A stretch of DNA of 64,000 bases from Byssochlamys sp. IMV 00236 (Eukaryota; Ascomycota; Eurotiomycetes; Eurotiales; Thermoascaceae), in assembly GCA_001931875.2 (NCBI GenBank), contig MSJH02000809.1, positions 248,001 through 312,000 on the forward strand, given 5' to 3'. The notes beneath the pieces were generated by a model. It worked only from the letters and a program-made list of their open reading frames with translations. It did not search any database and had not been told where the DNA came from. The translations under genes and the position numbers were made by a program. This document shows, piece after piece, positions 23,080-33,015 of this stretch. The stretch's first letter is position 1, and every line of letters starts with the position of its first letter.

Positions 23080-23748
23080 TTTCAAAGTTACAATTGACAG
23101 AGAATTGAAGGATAAGATGAAAGCTCCAATGCAACTTACAGGAGATGCGTGCACCTCTACTTATGTATCCTTGGCTTACAGCAAGGTGAGGGACGAATCG
23201 TCATCATTGCGGGGTTGTATTGCAGCATCTTGAACCCCGCGTCGGACAGAGCTGGTTTATTACAAATCAACAGAGAGTGAATAGTTATCACTAGTCGCTG
23301 TTATAGCGATGATGATAAATGCGATGGTTTAGTCACGCCAGACTGGAAGAGTATGAGGATGTCCGGTCAACAGAAAACGTAATACTGGGTCTGAAGCACG
23401 TATGCCGATTGCGTACATTTGGCGAAGTGTACAGTATAAAATTGCAATAAACATCAAACAAACTCCGCATCATTATCAGTCAAGAAATGAGTCGCTACTA
23501 TTACTTTTGCGCACAGGATATACCAGAGAGATATCATTAAGCTCATACAAGTCCATAAACATTCAGTCAGATCAAGTCTCCTATTATTCTCCTTCCGGAT
23601 CTCGTGAACGCCCTCCCCAATATCATGAAAATATTCTCTAAAACCCACACATCGCCAAAATAACATGATCCGATCCCTCTTCCCCAATTACATCCCCGAT
23701 CTAAGCCCTACAGACAGTGAGGTCGGTGGGAAAACCAAGGAGATATTC
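23080..23748. other. Intergenic, no gene recognised
   Basis: About 670 bases holding the GST promoter and the 3' flank of the HNH-domain gene. No supported frame. Confidence 0.5.
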
Positions 23749-24867
23749 TCAGGAGGAGACAGTAGCAGCAAGTCGGACGGTGAGGAGCTGGTTCACATTT
23801 GTGGATCCATCCTCTGCGAAGCAAGCAAGATCTTCAAAATCCTGGATATATCTATCGATTTCATATCCTATACCGCTGGCATGAAATATCTCTGCAAGTC
23901 TGTAGTGCACATCCAAGAAGTCCGGATCTGGCAGCTTAATATGCTCATACCCAGGACTGGCGCGAAGCTGTAAGATTCGATTCTGCGGCAATGCCGGCAA
24001 GAAAAGATCAGTGAAGAGAGGATATAACTTCACTTCATATTCATCTTGGTTGCCCTAGAACGAGACAAATTAGGATCTATATTTGCAGGTGAATAAATGA
24101 GACTTCAGTCTATGCATACCGTAGGTCTTAGTGCAATGCGGAAGTCTCCGAACTCGTCATAAATGAAGGCTGCTAACGTTATAGTATTCGACGGGTCATT
24201 TATATTGTCCGTATGAATCTTTTTGTTAAGTCCTGGGAAGCAGTTATACAAGCAGTTCCAACGCTGCATTGCGTTCCTGTCCGAAGGCTATAGGATATTA
24301 GTAAAATAATGCAAAAATAAAAATGGATACATACCTCTTGATTTTTGTAGGACCCATAAAGGAAGGGGATGATATGTGCCACTTCTAGCTTCGCCACCGT
24401 GCCTTCTCCAGGAGGTACTTCGGCACCGGTATTCCTGAAATCACTTGCAAGCAAATACCTGGTGATAATACATCGTCTACCATCTCTCTTCAATGTATTC
24501 TCATATATTTCTTGTTCTCGTCTAGCGGGAGAAGATAGATACGAGGTAACTTTCTCCGCTTGTTCTTGATGCAGCGGAATAGGGGATTGAGGAATAATTG
24601 ATTTTTTTAGATTGGTTCTCACTATATACAATGGTTAAAAGTAAATTTAAATTAATAGAAGAGGTCAAACTAACTTGGGATGAATAGTGATTGGTATATA
24701 TAATCGAAATAATCGTGCAGTCTCGCGTCATTATCCATACTTAAGATATCCCGCGTAAGGTTTATTGCTCCTAACTCTGGAAGGAACTCAAGGGAGGCCA
24801 ATAATCCAGGTACTAGCAGCTTATCCCGACTGCGGTCTCCGAGAATATATCTTCGCACACGATCCAT
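23749..24867 (-). CDS. HNH-domain protein (fungal HNH_2 type), N-terminus uncertain
   Basis: Exons 24675-24867, 24335-24621, 24120-24287 and 23749-24054 give 317 residues from the ATG ending at 24867. Core: LKRDGRRCIITRYL, then VAKLEVAHIIPFLYGS, then across an intron RNAMQRWNCLYNCFPGLN and DNINDPSNTITLAAF. This order (Cys, HI-P, N, F-PG, N-P-N-ITL) is the fungal HNH_2 pattern. Function is unproven for the group. Upstream, a second frame from an ATG near 25149 to 24879 encodes a basic Q/E/P-rich segment (RRSRRGEEPEYGLYEKPKRR) that would be a plausible N-terminus, but it ends in a stop in a different frame. Only an implausibly short 38-nt intron would join them. A sequencing error, frameshift or separate leader are all possible. 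Confidence 0.68.
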
Positions 24868-25227
24868 TGCATTGCGCTTCAAGTTTCCCAATCTTCAGCC
24901 AGGGTAACGGAGAACCCAGACAAGTTCGACATTGTCGAAGGTTCTCTGTAAGACTGCACCTGCTCGCGCCGAAGCTGTTCCCGGTTGCGCTCCTGTTCAG
25001 GCTGCTTCTCGGGCTGCTTCTTGGACTGCTGTTCGGGTTCCTGGTGAGGTTGTTGTTCAGACTGTATATTCTGTCTCTGTCGCCGTCTTTTGGGCTTTTC
25101 GTAGAGACCATACTCTGGCTCCTCGCCCCGTCGAGACCTTCTTAGCGTCATCGCAGCGAGGATAAGATAAGAGAACGATGTGGAGAAGTGGATTATTGGC
25201 TGGAGCAACTCGAGGCTTGACAAATTA

Positions 25228-25891
25228 CGGAGAAGTGTCTCAAAAATAATAATTGCGGAGCACTAGTAAGATTGATTGTTGATGGAAGTCGACTAGACGA
25301 CTAGACCAAAAAGGAGCCTGGAGAACTCCTTAAGAGGTCTGGTCCTAGCTGGATCTAACAACTGTTTTTTGTTGGAACTTGGACACCCCCTCCGGTGGCT
25401 CCTGTTGAGCGCCCTGTTCACTAGTGTCACGTGACCTAGGCGAGCCCATATAGATTCGATCAAGCAAGCTTTCTCCCGCTTTCTTCATTTTTCTCATACA
25501 CGCCCTATATTAACCCTTTCCTTTACAGGAATAGATAGATAAAGCTATTCCTGAATTATCTCCGTAGTTATCCACCCTTATCGCTAATAATATCCTCACG
25601 TCTGCTAAGCTGGCCTTTAATTCTATGGCCTTTCTAGCTCTATTTTGAACCCTCCCGACCTTCTATATATTCATTTTCTCCGCAGCGAATAACAGCTTTA
25701 ATATGATCTAAGATACGTTCTATCTAAGCCTGGATTTTCTTTCCTGGGGAAGATCCTCCCATGCCTTATTCCACTATATTCTTCCCGTCTTATTATCTAT
25801 CCCTATGAAGGTAAGGATTAGTATAGGGCGTGTATGAGAAAAACAGTCAATCTTACTAGTGCTCCGCAATTATTTTTAAGACACTTCTCCG
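25228..25891. mobile_element. 664-bp terminal-inverted-repeat element, TA target duplication
   Basis: Left terminus 25228-25275 and right terminus 25847-25891 are inverted repeats of about 45-48 bp (CGGAGAAGTGTCT ... AGCACTAGTAAGATTGA), nearly identical apart from one 3-nt indel and few substitutions. TA stands directly outside both ends (25226-25227 and 25892-25893), as in Tc1/mariner-Fot1 insertions. A second inverted pair lies inside (25488-25518 and 25813-25843, TCATACACGCCCTATA), marking a nested or subterminal repeat of 356 bp. No transposase frame is present, so it is a non-autonomous MITE-like element. It sits just upstream of the HNH-domain gene. Confidence 0.82.
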
Positions 25892-26288
25892 TAGTGTGTG
25901 GGATAGACTAGAGTTTGGTCGGCACGGAGTTTATGTAGATTGTCTGCTTTTTGAGCGATGCGGTCGAACCGAATATGGTAAGTTAGTTAGCGCGCAACTA
26001 CCTAGGTATATTGGACAGTCCAAATTGGTAGCACTAGCAAAAACATCTTCTCACCCACAGATAGGATAACTGCAGTTCAATAGGACAAGATTATTGAGTA
26101 ATACAGGGTATCTAGAATACAGTTAAGCTCTGCTGGACCATAATCATCAAAAACCGCTGATCAGCTGCATGTGTGTGTGAGACATGTTGATAATAAGATA
26201 ATAGAATGTCTGATAGATAATTTGGATAGTAAAGAGCTTTGGGACTTGGGATTATGTAGTTTTTTTTTTTTATCTTCATGTAAGCTAG
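25892..26288. other. Intergenic, 3' flank of the tyrosinase gene
   Basis: About 400 bases between the transposable element and the tyrosinase stop. A 35-nt sequence at 26161-26195 recurs in the same orientation at 33986-34020. A T-run follows near 26261-26271. Confidence 0.5.
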
Positions 26289-27604
26289 TCATAGTAATTC
26301 ATCATATTGATAACACAAGATCCCTGTCTGCGTATCCATCACATCATCGACACTGACATCAGATGCGAAGCCGCCGAAATCGAGCATGTCTGTTATGTGC
26401 GCGGAAACGGTAGAGTTATTTCGTGAGATCCCATCGTAACCCCCTAAGGAGTTTCCATCGCGATGGTGACGCTGTTGCCAGATCCACCATACGCGATCAA
26501 CCTGGCCATGATGAAGGAAGAAGACGGGGTCTGTGGTGACCATTAGTATGGACTATTACAGATGGAAAAGAATGAGGACGGGATCCATGAGATAACATAC
26601 CATTTGGCGCGGTGACCTTGGAGAAATCGCCCTGGACAATATAGGGGATCGTTAGGTGAGAGGCCTGTTCCACCTTGAGTAGAAAGTCATAATAATCCCG
26701 CTCTTCGAATACCCGGTTCAGTATCGCCGGCTGGACGGTCAGTCTTCCGACCCTTCGGATCACTTCATCGGCGAGGAAACCTCTAGAAAGACAGTGAGGG
26801 TGATAATTCCCCTCATAGTAGGCGGCCTGAGCTCCTGCAAAGGGTCCGTCCAGAACACAGCGGCCGTTAGCAACGCTTTCAGTACCAGATCCGCTTCCTC
26901 CAAATCCAGTCTCATTATCCCAGACCGGGGACTTGCTTAGATCCTCCCAATCTAAAGACCAGTTCCAATACCTGTTAAGTGTGGAACGCAGATTGTCAGT
27001 CATTAGTAGAAACGGGGTGCCAGGTGAACACGCACGGTAGAACTCCACTATAGTTGCAGTGCTTGTGCAGCGCTTGCTCATATAGATGAATGAAATATCG
27101 ATGCCACGGGAGAAAAGGCGCGGCATTGTGAGCTAGATAGTTGGTTAGTCGTCGAATTCTCATTAAACTGCGACGAGCGCAGTTAAGGCAAGACCTTCAC
27201 ACACAGTAGTTTCCGATACGACTATGGAGGAACACAAAGTCGTCATGGATTGTAGTCTCTGATCGCCTCGTGGATGGCGATTCAGTCAAACAGCGGGCTG
27301 CTTCTATATACGCCAACTTTTCACTTCGGTCCAGCGTCCTCCATTCCCGCCGGACCGTGGGATTCTTGCATCGTCTCGACGGCACAGATGACGACGGGGA
27401 AAAAGACAGAATAAAAGCAACGACAGAGAGAAAGAAGACACCGGCAGTGATCGAGAGAAATATCCACCATAAACGATCGTGTTTTCTCACTGCTGCTTTC
27501 GAAGGTGGATTCGCATCTTCAGGATCGTCCGTCAGACCCGGGGACGCTGGGATAGTGGGAGGCCTGTCGCCAGAAAGAAAGCCGCATTTCGCAGACTCAT
27601 CCAT
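26289..27604 (-). CDS. Membrane-anchored tyrosinase-family copper oxidase (UstQ-like)
   Basis: Type-3 copper protein; tyrosinases hydroxylate and oxidise phenols, and UstQ of the ustiloxin pathway acts on peptide tyrosine. Exons 27205-27604, 27036-27132, 26601-26971 and 26289-26530 give 369 residues. Residues about 44-68 form a membrane helix (IFLSITAGVFFLSVVAFILS), so the catalytic domain is probably lumenal. The CuA site reads FVFLHS, NYSHNAAPFLPWHRYF, with three His. The CuB region has SHLTIPYIVQGDFS and NDPVFFLHHGQVDRVWW. Where most family members have H-x3-H, this one has H-x3-P, so one expected copper ligand appears lost. C-terminus is short, without the long tail of pigment tyrosinases. 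Divergent from the first UstYa gene across 524 bp. Confidence 0.87.
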
Positions 27605-28128
27605 TGGAAGAACATATCAATCGTACAATCCCTGAATGATTGCCTGCAAATATGTACTTTGTAGTTGGAGACTGCAGCGTTTCTGAAACTCGCCACTCGG
27701 ACAGAAACCCAACGACGACCACGAAACAGAAACCTGGACCACCATTTGCGGAAAATAGATACGACGTCAGATCAGCAATTATCTGTGGATTTTGGAGATT
27801 CTGCAGCCAAGTAGGCCTACTGCCAAAACGGTCCTAAGTCCGACAGCACGTTAACATTTGGCCCCCATGCAAGCTTTTGGCCCCATGCATCGGTAGCGTC
27901 GTGGGATTGAGCAGATCCCCAGCCACGGAGAGTCAGCAGTTGACACAAGACCTTAGTCCCTGTCATTGCTAGACTCGATGCGTGCTGTAATCTAGTTACT
28001 GTAATAATATCAGCCGAGTAAAGGTTCCTAGTAGCGTAACTTAGGTTGCTGATTCTGTTATTCTTTCCTATCTTCCTCTAAGCTCAGTGTTGTGCTTCAG
28101 ATGGATGCCGATTTTAATATCTCTGAAG
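27605..28128. promoter_or_regulatory. Divergent promoter, tyrosinase / UstYa-like gene 1
   Basis: 524 bases separate the start codons of the tyrosinase (minus) and the first UstYa-family gene (plus), so both are probably controlled from here. No binding site can be named with confidence. Confidence 0.5.
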
Positions 28129-29102
28129 ATGGCTCCAGAATACAAAATCCTGTCTACAGGTGAATCAGATGACGAGTCTGGTAATCTGAAATCTACCTCC
28201 CTAGAGAAAAAGAATCTCCCTCTGAAATGGAAACTTCTCATCTGCGGTCTGCTCTTATCGAATTTGCTCATGCTGGCCGCCTTTTATACGAATAGAGGCT
28301 TTTCTGAAAAGGAAAAGTCGCACCCTGAAGCAGTGCCCACGAATTATGGTGAGTTATTGATACGGGGGGGGTTGTCCATTAGTTTTTCATCATTTCATGC
28401 CCAAAAGCTCTAATTGGAAAGGGAAACAGCAAAAGTCGATACATTAGACACCATTTGGAGGCCATTCTGGTGGAACACGGAATACAGCAGTACGAATGCC
28501 TCCGAGGCAGATGAGCTCTGGGACGCCATTCTTCCTTCTCACGGCTTCGTCGCCATGGATCGCACCTGGGCAAAGGAGAACCAGTGGCCCGAAAGCATGT
28601 ACCTTCCATCGGATAAGAGTAAGGGAGTATATTTGCTGGAGGCGTATCATTACCTTCATTGCCTTGTAAGCGCATCCTTATGAGATCCTTGTGGCGTGGA
28701 TGGAGACAGTAAACTGACTGATGGAACCATTTAGCGAATCGTCCGCAGAACTTTCTGGGAAGCGGTCGAACAGAGGCCTTTTACGCACAAACCGGGCGCG
28801 CATATGAACCACTGCTTTGATGCGCTGCGTCAGGTATGCCGTTGTATCACAATGTGGGAGACCACTACTAAATGATCGTGTTCTAGTATGTTCAATGCAA
28901 CGCCGATAATACCCCACTGTACACATTCGGGGACTTTACTGCCGGCGACGGTCAAGTCCATAAGTGCAAGGACTGGGATCAGCTACGCAACTTTGCGACG
29001 CAGAATACAGCATGTTACCGGGATAGCGTGGAAGCAATTCCACTGGGCGAGCATTTCGGATTCTGCGACGATGGAAATGACGGCGTTATCGATTTACCTT
29101 AA
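28129..29102 (+). CDS. UstYa-family (DUF3328) oxidase 1
   Basis: UstYa-family proteins are membrane-anchored oxidases that cyclise or hydroxylate peptide precursors in fungal RiPP and some NRPS pathways. Exons 28129-28348, 28430-28665, 28735-28833 and 28887-29102 give 256 residues. An N-terminal cytosolic stretch (MAPEYKILSTGESDDESG) is followed by one membrane helix (LLICGLLLSNLLMLAAFYTN, about 43-62). Both signature HxxHC motifs are present: HYLHC at the end of exon 2 and HMNHC in exon 3. A WRPFWWNTEYSS-type segment and a Cys-rich C-terminus follow. An in-frame ATG at 28105 could add eight residues. It converges on UstYa-like gene 2 with 82 bases between the stops. Confidence 0.9.
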
Positions 29103-29184
29103 AATGACTATTTACTTTGAAAGATATTCTCTCGGTTGACGATAATGACATAAAGATCTTCTACCGATATATTCATATCACTGT

Positions 29185-30126
29185 TTACATTCTCGACCGT
29201 GCATCGCTGTGGTTGTGCGCAGGTAATAGTTCGTGGGGAATAAAGCCATGCGCGTCGAAGACCCTCCATTGTTCAGCCCATGCTTTGACTTCCTCGTAAC
29301 TGCGGCACTGTCGGTCAAAACCCCAGTTCGGATTATTGTTTATCATCTGAGTAGCTGGCTCCAGGTTGGCGTCTGCAGCGCACATGAGACTCTGGCGCAA
29401 GTAATCGAAGCAGTGGGCCACGTGAGGAGCTCGGTCGATGTTGAAGTCAAAGTCCTCGTTATCGGACGCAGTGGAGTAATATGCTCGACGGACTAGATAC
29501 TGTAGAAGAAGAAGACGAATTAGAACATCAAGAATACTACCAGTAGAAATCGCAAATTACGTACCAAGCAATGGAGCTGGTGAATTACACCAATCACAGA
29601 CAATTCCGGAGCCAATTCGGGGTGCTTGATATATCCCAGTCCATCTACAGATAGTGAGTGACGCGTTACAAGTAAACAAGAACGAAAAAAAGAAAAGACT
29701 TACTCGGTATGATGGCATTCCAGACAGTGTCTGGCTCGCTAGGCGGGGGAGCAGCTTCAAAGGCGGTATCGTGATGGACATGCTGCTTTGTCCAGTCGAA
29801 GAGAGGGACTGCCACTGTTATTCACATTCTTAAAAAAAAGAGAGGGAGGGAGAAGGGTCGCGGAAAAAGACAAATGGACTATACATACTCTTTGGAATGG
29901 TTCCTGGCAGATCAGATGTGCTAGAACAATTTGTCGAGGGTAGGAAATGCCTCGCGATGACAACGCCCATTACCAGCCCGCAAACCCACAGAGCAGCACC
30001 TGCTAAAGCATAGAAAAAGACAGCATATGGTATGCTCTTAGCATTCCGATTATTATCGACTTTTCCCTCCTCACTAGGTTCTCCTGAGAGCTTAGAGTAA
30101 CGTTGACCGAACAGCGAATCCATCAT
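29185..30126 (-). CDS. UstYa-family (DUF3328) oxidase 2
   Basis: Exons 29889-30126, 29704-29814, 29565-29644 and 29185-29499 give 247 residues. The N-terminus is cytosolic (MMDSLFGQRYSKLSGEPSEE), followed by a membrane helix (YAVFFYALAGAALWVCGLVM, about 33-55) and a lumenal domain. PSEPDTVWNAIIPN-GLGYIKHP leads to the first signature motif HQLHC; the second is HVAHC in exon 4, followed by FDYLRQSLMCAADANLEPA. Both motifs are needed in characterised members. It is quite different in sequence from the first UstYa-like protein, as usual for paired UstYa/UstYb enzymes with separate tasks. The promoter lies in 30127-30488, which is also the 3' flank of the small peptide gene. Confidence 0.92.
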
Positions 30127-30488
30127 TGTTGTGGTTGGGGTGTGGAGAGAAACTAAGTATGAGCTGGACAGCGGAGGGACCAAGTACTTTAACTGACTTA
30201 CTTAGTACTCAGAGGCCCCCATCTAGGTCAGGATGAAAACCGCCACTATATTGGCCAAACAAGTCAAGCAAGCAGATAACACGGCTTTACTGACTCTTCC
30301 TTTTGGGAAAATTGCACCGAAATAAAGTCTAGTTGTATTTGTTTTTGTATTTTATTTAGATATAAGATCAATTATGGTATCCTCTTAGAACGCCCTTGGG
30401 TCAAAAAGACCAAATCTCCATGCATATCACTTATTCGTCTAGCAGATTCGCACCCATCCCTTATAGTCTTGCTTCCCCGATGACTCGT
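30127..30488. promoter_or_regulatory. Promoter of UstYa-like gene 2 and 3' flank of the peptide gene
   Basis: About 360 bases between two minus-strand genes. AT-rich; no specific site identified. Confidence 0.4.
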
Positions 30489-30715
30489 TCAGTAAGTGTC
30501 GCCAATGTTCTTGAGGTCGACCTCGTCAGCTGAGTTGACGCGAGGAACTGCAGATTAAGAAACGTTAGAAGAGTTTATTGTTCGATGTTTCTGGCAATCT
30601 ATTCAATTGGAGACCACCTACCGGAGTGTTCGTCGTTGGGGGCAGCAATTGGGCTGGCCATGGAAAAGCCAACGAGGCCAAGGAGGAAGAAAGTGATAAC
30701 CTTGACGGACTGCAT
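30489..30715 (-). CDS. Small secreted peptide, candidate RiPP precursor
   Basis: Two exons (30622-30715 and 30489-30547) separated by a 74-nt GT-AG intron encode 50 residues. Residues 1-20 form a clear signal peptide (MQSVKVITFFLLGLVGFSMA) with likely cleavage before SPIAAPNDEHS. The remainder is hydrophilic and ends DEVDLKNIGDTY. After the signal the only aromatic residue is the terminal Tyr. UstYa and tyrosinase chemistry targets Tyr, so a gene of this kind next to them is a candidate substrate. Unlike known ustiloxin or asperipin precursors, it has no repeated core and no KR sites for Kex2. It could instead be an unrelated secreted peptide. The clean splice sites, frame closure and signal sequence support a real gene. 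Confidence 0.6.
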
Positions 30716-31511
30716 TGTGGAATATGGATGCACAGAGAGATCTGGTAGTGTTCGAATGGATAGATCTGATATTGAGCACACTTTCTGGTGTCGGCTTTGG
30801 AGGAGGAGAAGGATTGCTAGGTCTTTGCTATCGAGGATGGGAGGCCAACGACTACGGTGAGAGAGATTTAAGTATACAGCTGAATACAAGTTAATAATTA
30901 GATAGAGTCATGCATTGACACATAATAGGAAGGTCATGGGGGCCAGAAATGTTCCGCAGCGGGACGGGAGTGTGGAGAGCATATCGACTTTCCCAGCGTG
31001 ATGACATGGATTCATGGGGGTATTGGGGTTCTGCTAGTTCTCAAGCTGATATGCATTGTTTTAGAGCCGTTGTATGACCTAACTAATAATAATGCCGTTG
31101 AAAGGTCCAAGTATTCGACGGACCGCTGCAGATCCCTGAAGGGCCGAGGCAGACTTAGGACGGGATGAAGCGCCTGCAGCACCGGAAGTTGGGGGCCAAA
31201 CAGAAAGTTAGACACTAATGCTGCAGAAACAAGCATGGGGTTTGAGTTTACTAGATCTTATTATTTACCGGTAAAAATAGCACATTGGTCTTGATGCTAG
31301 GTACGCTGTGACAGGTGCACGCGTGCGAGATTCGCGAGAACCATTAACAGTGATCAGCGTCGTAAGCTACTTGATGGGGTTTCTTCAACTATCTGCAGCT
31401 AAAGGTATTTCGAAATATTCCCCTTCGTTATCTGTTAATGGTTAATTAAATTCGAATCTTAGTAACATACCACCGAAGAGAACCGAAGCGTCATCCTCAG
31501 TCAGTCACATC
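30716..31511. promoter_or_regulatory. Divergent region, peptide gene / O-methyltransferase
   Basis: About 800 bases between the starts of the minus-strand peptide gene and the plus-strand methyltransferase gene. No frame with recognisable features; presumably both promoters. Confidence 0.45.
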
Positions 31512-33015
31512 ATGGAATCCAATTCCGAGCTCTTGAAACTGGCTTCAGCGATATCCTCCTCCACAGCTACTCTAGATCGATATCTGAAGGATAACGGGAT
31601 AGCAGAGCCGTCGTTTGATGCCAATGCTCCTCCTCAACTGGCCCTCAAGTCTGCTGAAGCATTCCAAGCCAAAAACTCAGCTGTCAATGCATGCCTGGAG
31701 CTGCTCGATCGACTGCAAGGGCCACTGACATGTATGCTTCCTTTGGTAGGTTCTTAGTGATTGAAATGAATGTCAATTTAATAGCTTGCTAATGTCTGGT
31801 TAGTACAATGGCAGCGCCCTGCAGGCGATTTCACGCTACAATATTGCCACCCATGTCCCCATTGACGGAAGCGAGATTTCCTATCCCGATCTCGCCAGCG
31901 CAGCCGGTATACATGTCGATGATCTGAAGCAGGTCATCCGCTTCGCTATCGTTTTTCATCGACTGTTTCAGGAGCCCCGGAAAGGATATGTCACCCATTC
32001 TGCCGGGTCGCGCAAGATCGCAGAAGACCCAATTGTGCAGGCTGGTGTTGGGCAGTTCGATGAATTTTATGGCTCGTTTGCCAGAGTGAGTTCGTCGTGA
32101 AATTTAGATAATGCTGCTGCTGACAGTTAATCTCAGACGGTGGACGCCATGACCCAATTCCAGGGGCATGAGCCAAACGAAACGGTGCGTCAGGAAAACT
32201 ATCCTCACTCTTTTATCTTCTTCCTTTTCTGATTAATTTACAGGGTTTCTGCCTCTCCCACAATACCAACGAGGATCTATTTAGCTATCTTCGCTCGCGG
32301 CCAGCCGCAGCGAAGCAATTCTCCGAGGCGATGAAATTCTATACAGGTCCAATTCCGGCATATTCACCGAATCTCCTAGTGCAGGGCTATCCGTGGCATC
32401 AACTTGGGAAAGATGCTGTCGTAGTTGACATGGGGGGTTCAACTGGCCATGTCGCACAGTTAATTGCGCAGGCAGTGCCTGACATTCAGGTTATCGTCGA
32501 GGATCTCCCACATGTTGTCACAGAAGCAGAATCAGCAAGAGCCATGGACAACCAAGAGCTGCGACAACATCGTCCAGTCCTGTTCAAAGCACATGATTTC
32601 TTCACGCCGCAAACAGTTGTCGCCGATGCATACCTGCTCCGCTGGGTGCTGCACGACTGGCCAGATCACTACGTCCTCAAGATTTTGCGCCAGCTGGTGC
32701 CTAGTCTCCGAAAAGGAGCACGTGTTATTATTAACGAAAGCTTGTGTCCTGAATCAGGGTCATTGCCGCTGGCAACGGAGCGATACATCCGGTAGGGTCA
32801 TACTGATAATAGATCTTATAAAAAAAGGAAGCTGACGACGGTTGATCTCCAGATACATGGACTTGATGATGTTGGCCATTAACAAATCACGATTACGGGA
32901 CGAGGAAGAGTGGCAACAGCTGTTTCGCGAAGCGGACCCCAGGTATGGACAATTGAAGTGCTGGACACCGGAGGGATCAGCATTGGCCATTATGGAAGTA
33001 GTCTGGGAGGGGTAA
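31512..33015 (+). CDS. SAM-dependent O-methyltransferase (class II, secondary-metabolism type)
   Basis: Plant-COMT-like fungal O-methyltransferase that transfers methyl from SAM to a hydroxyl of a metabolite. Exons 31512-31745, 31804-32085, 32137-32184, 32244-32791 and 32853-33015 give 424 residues in frame. The N-terminal winged-helix dimerisation part contains YNGSALQAISRYNIATHVP. The SAM motif is VVVDMGGSTGHVAQLIA, followed by VIVEDLPHV. The catalytic region is YLLRWVLHDWPDHYVLKIL, with the base His in HDW, and the C-terminal part has RVIINE and YMDLMMLAINKSRLRDEEEW. Such enzymes usually tailor polyketides or phenols; here a catechol made by the neighbouring tyrosinase is a reasonable but unproven substrate. 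Confidence 0.93.

Noticed and set aside
31012..31236. Minus-strand frame with a hydrophobic start as a second peptide precursor
   Set aside because: No plausible splice, no cleavage pattern and no conserved features; probably chance.
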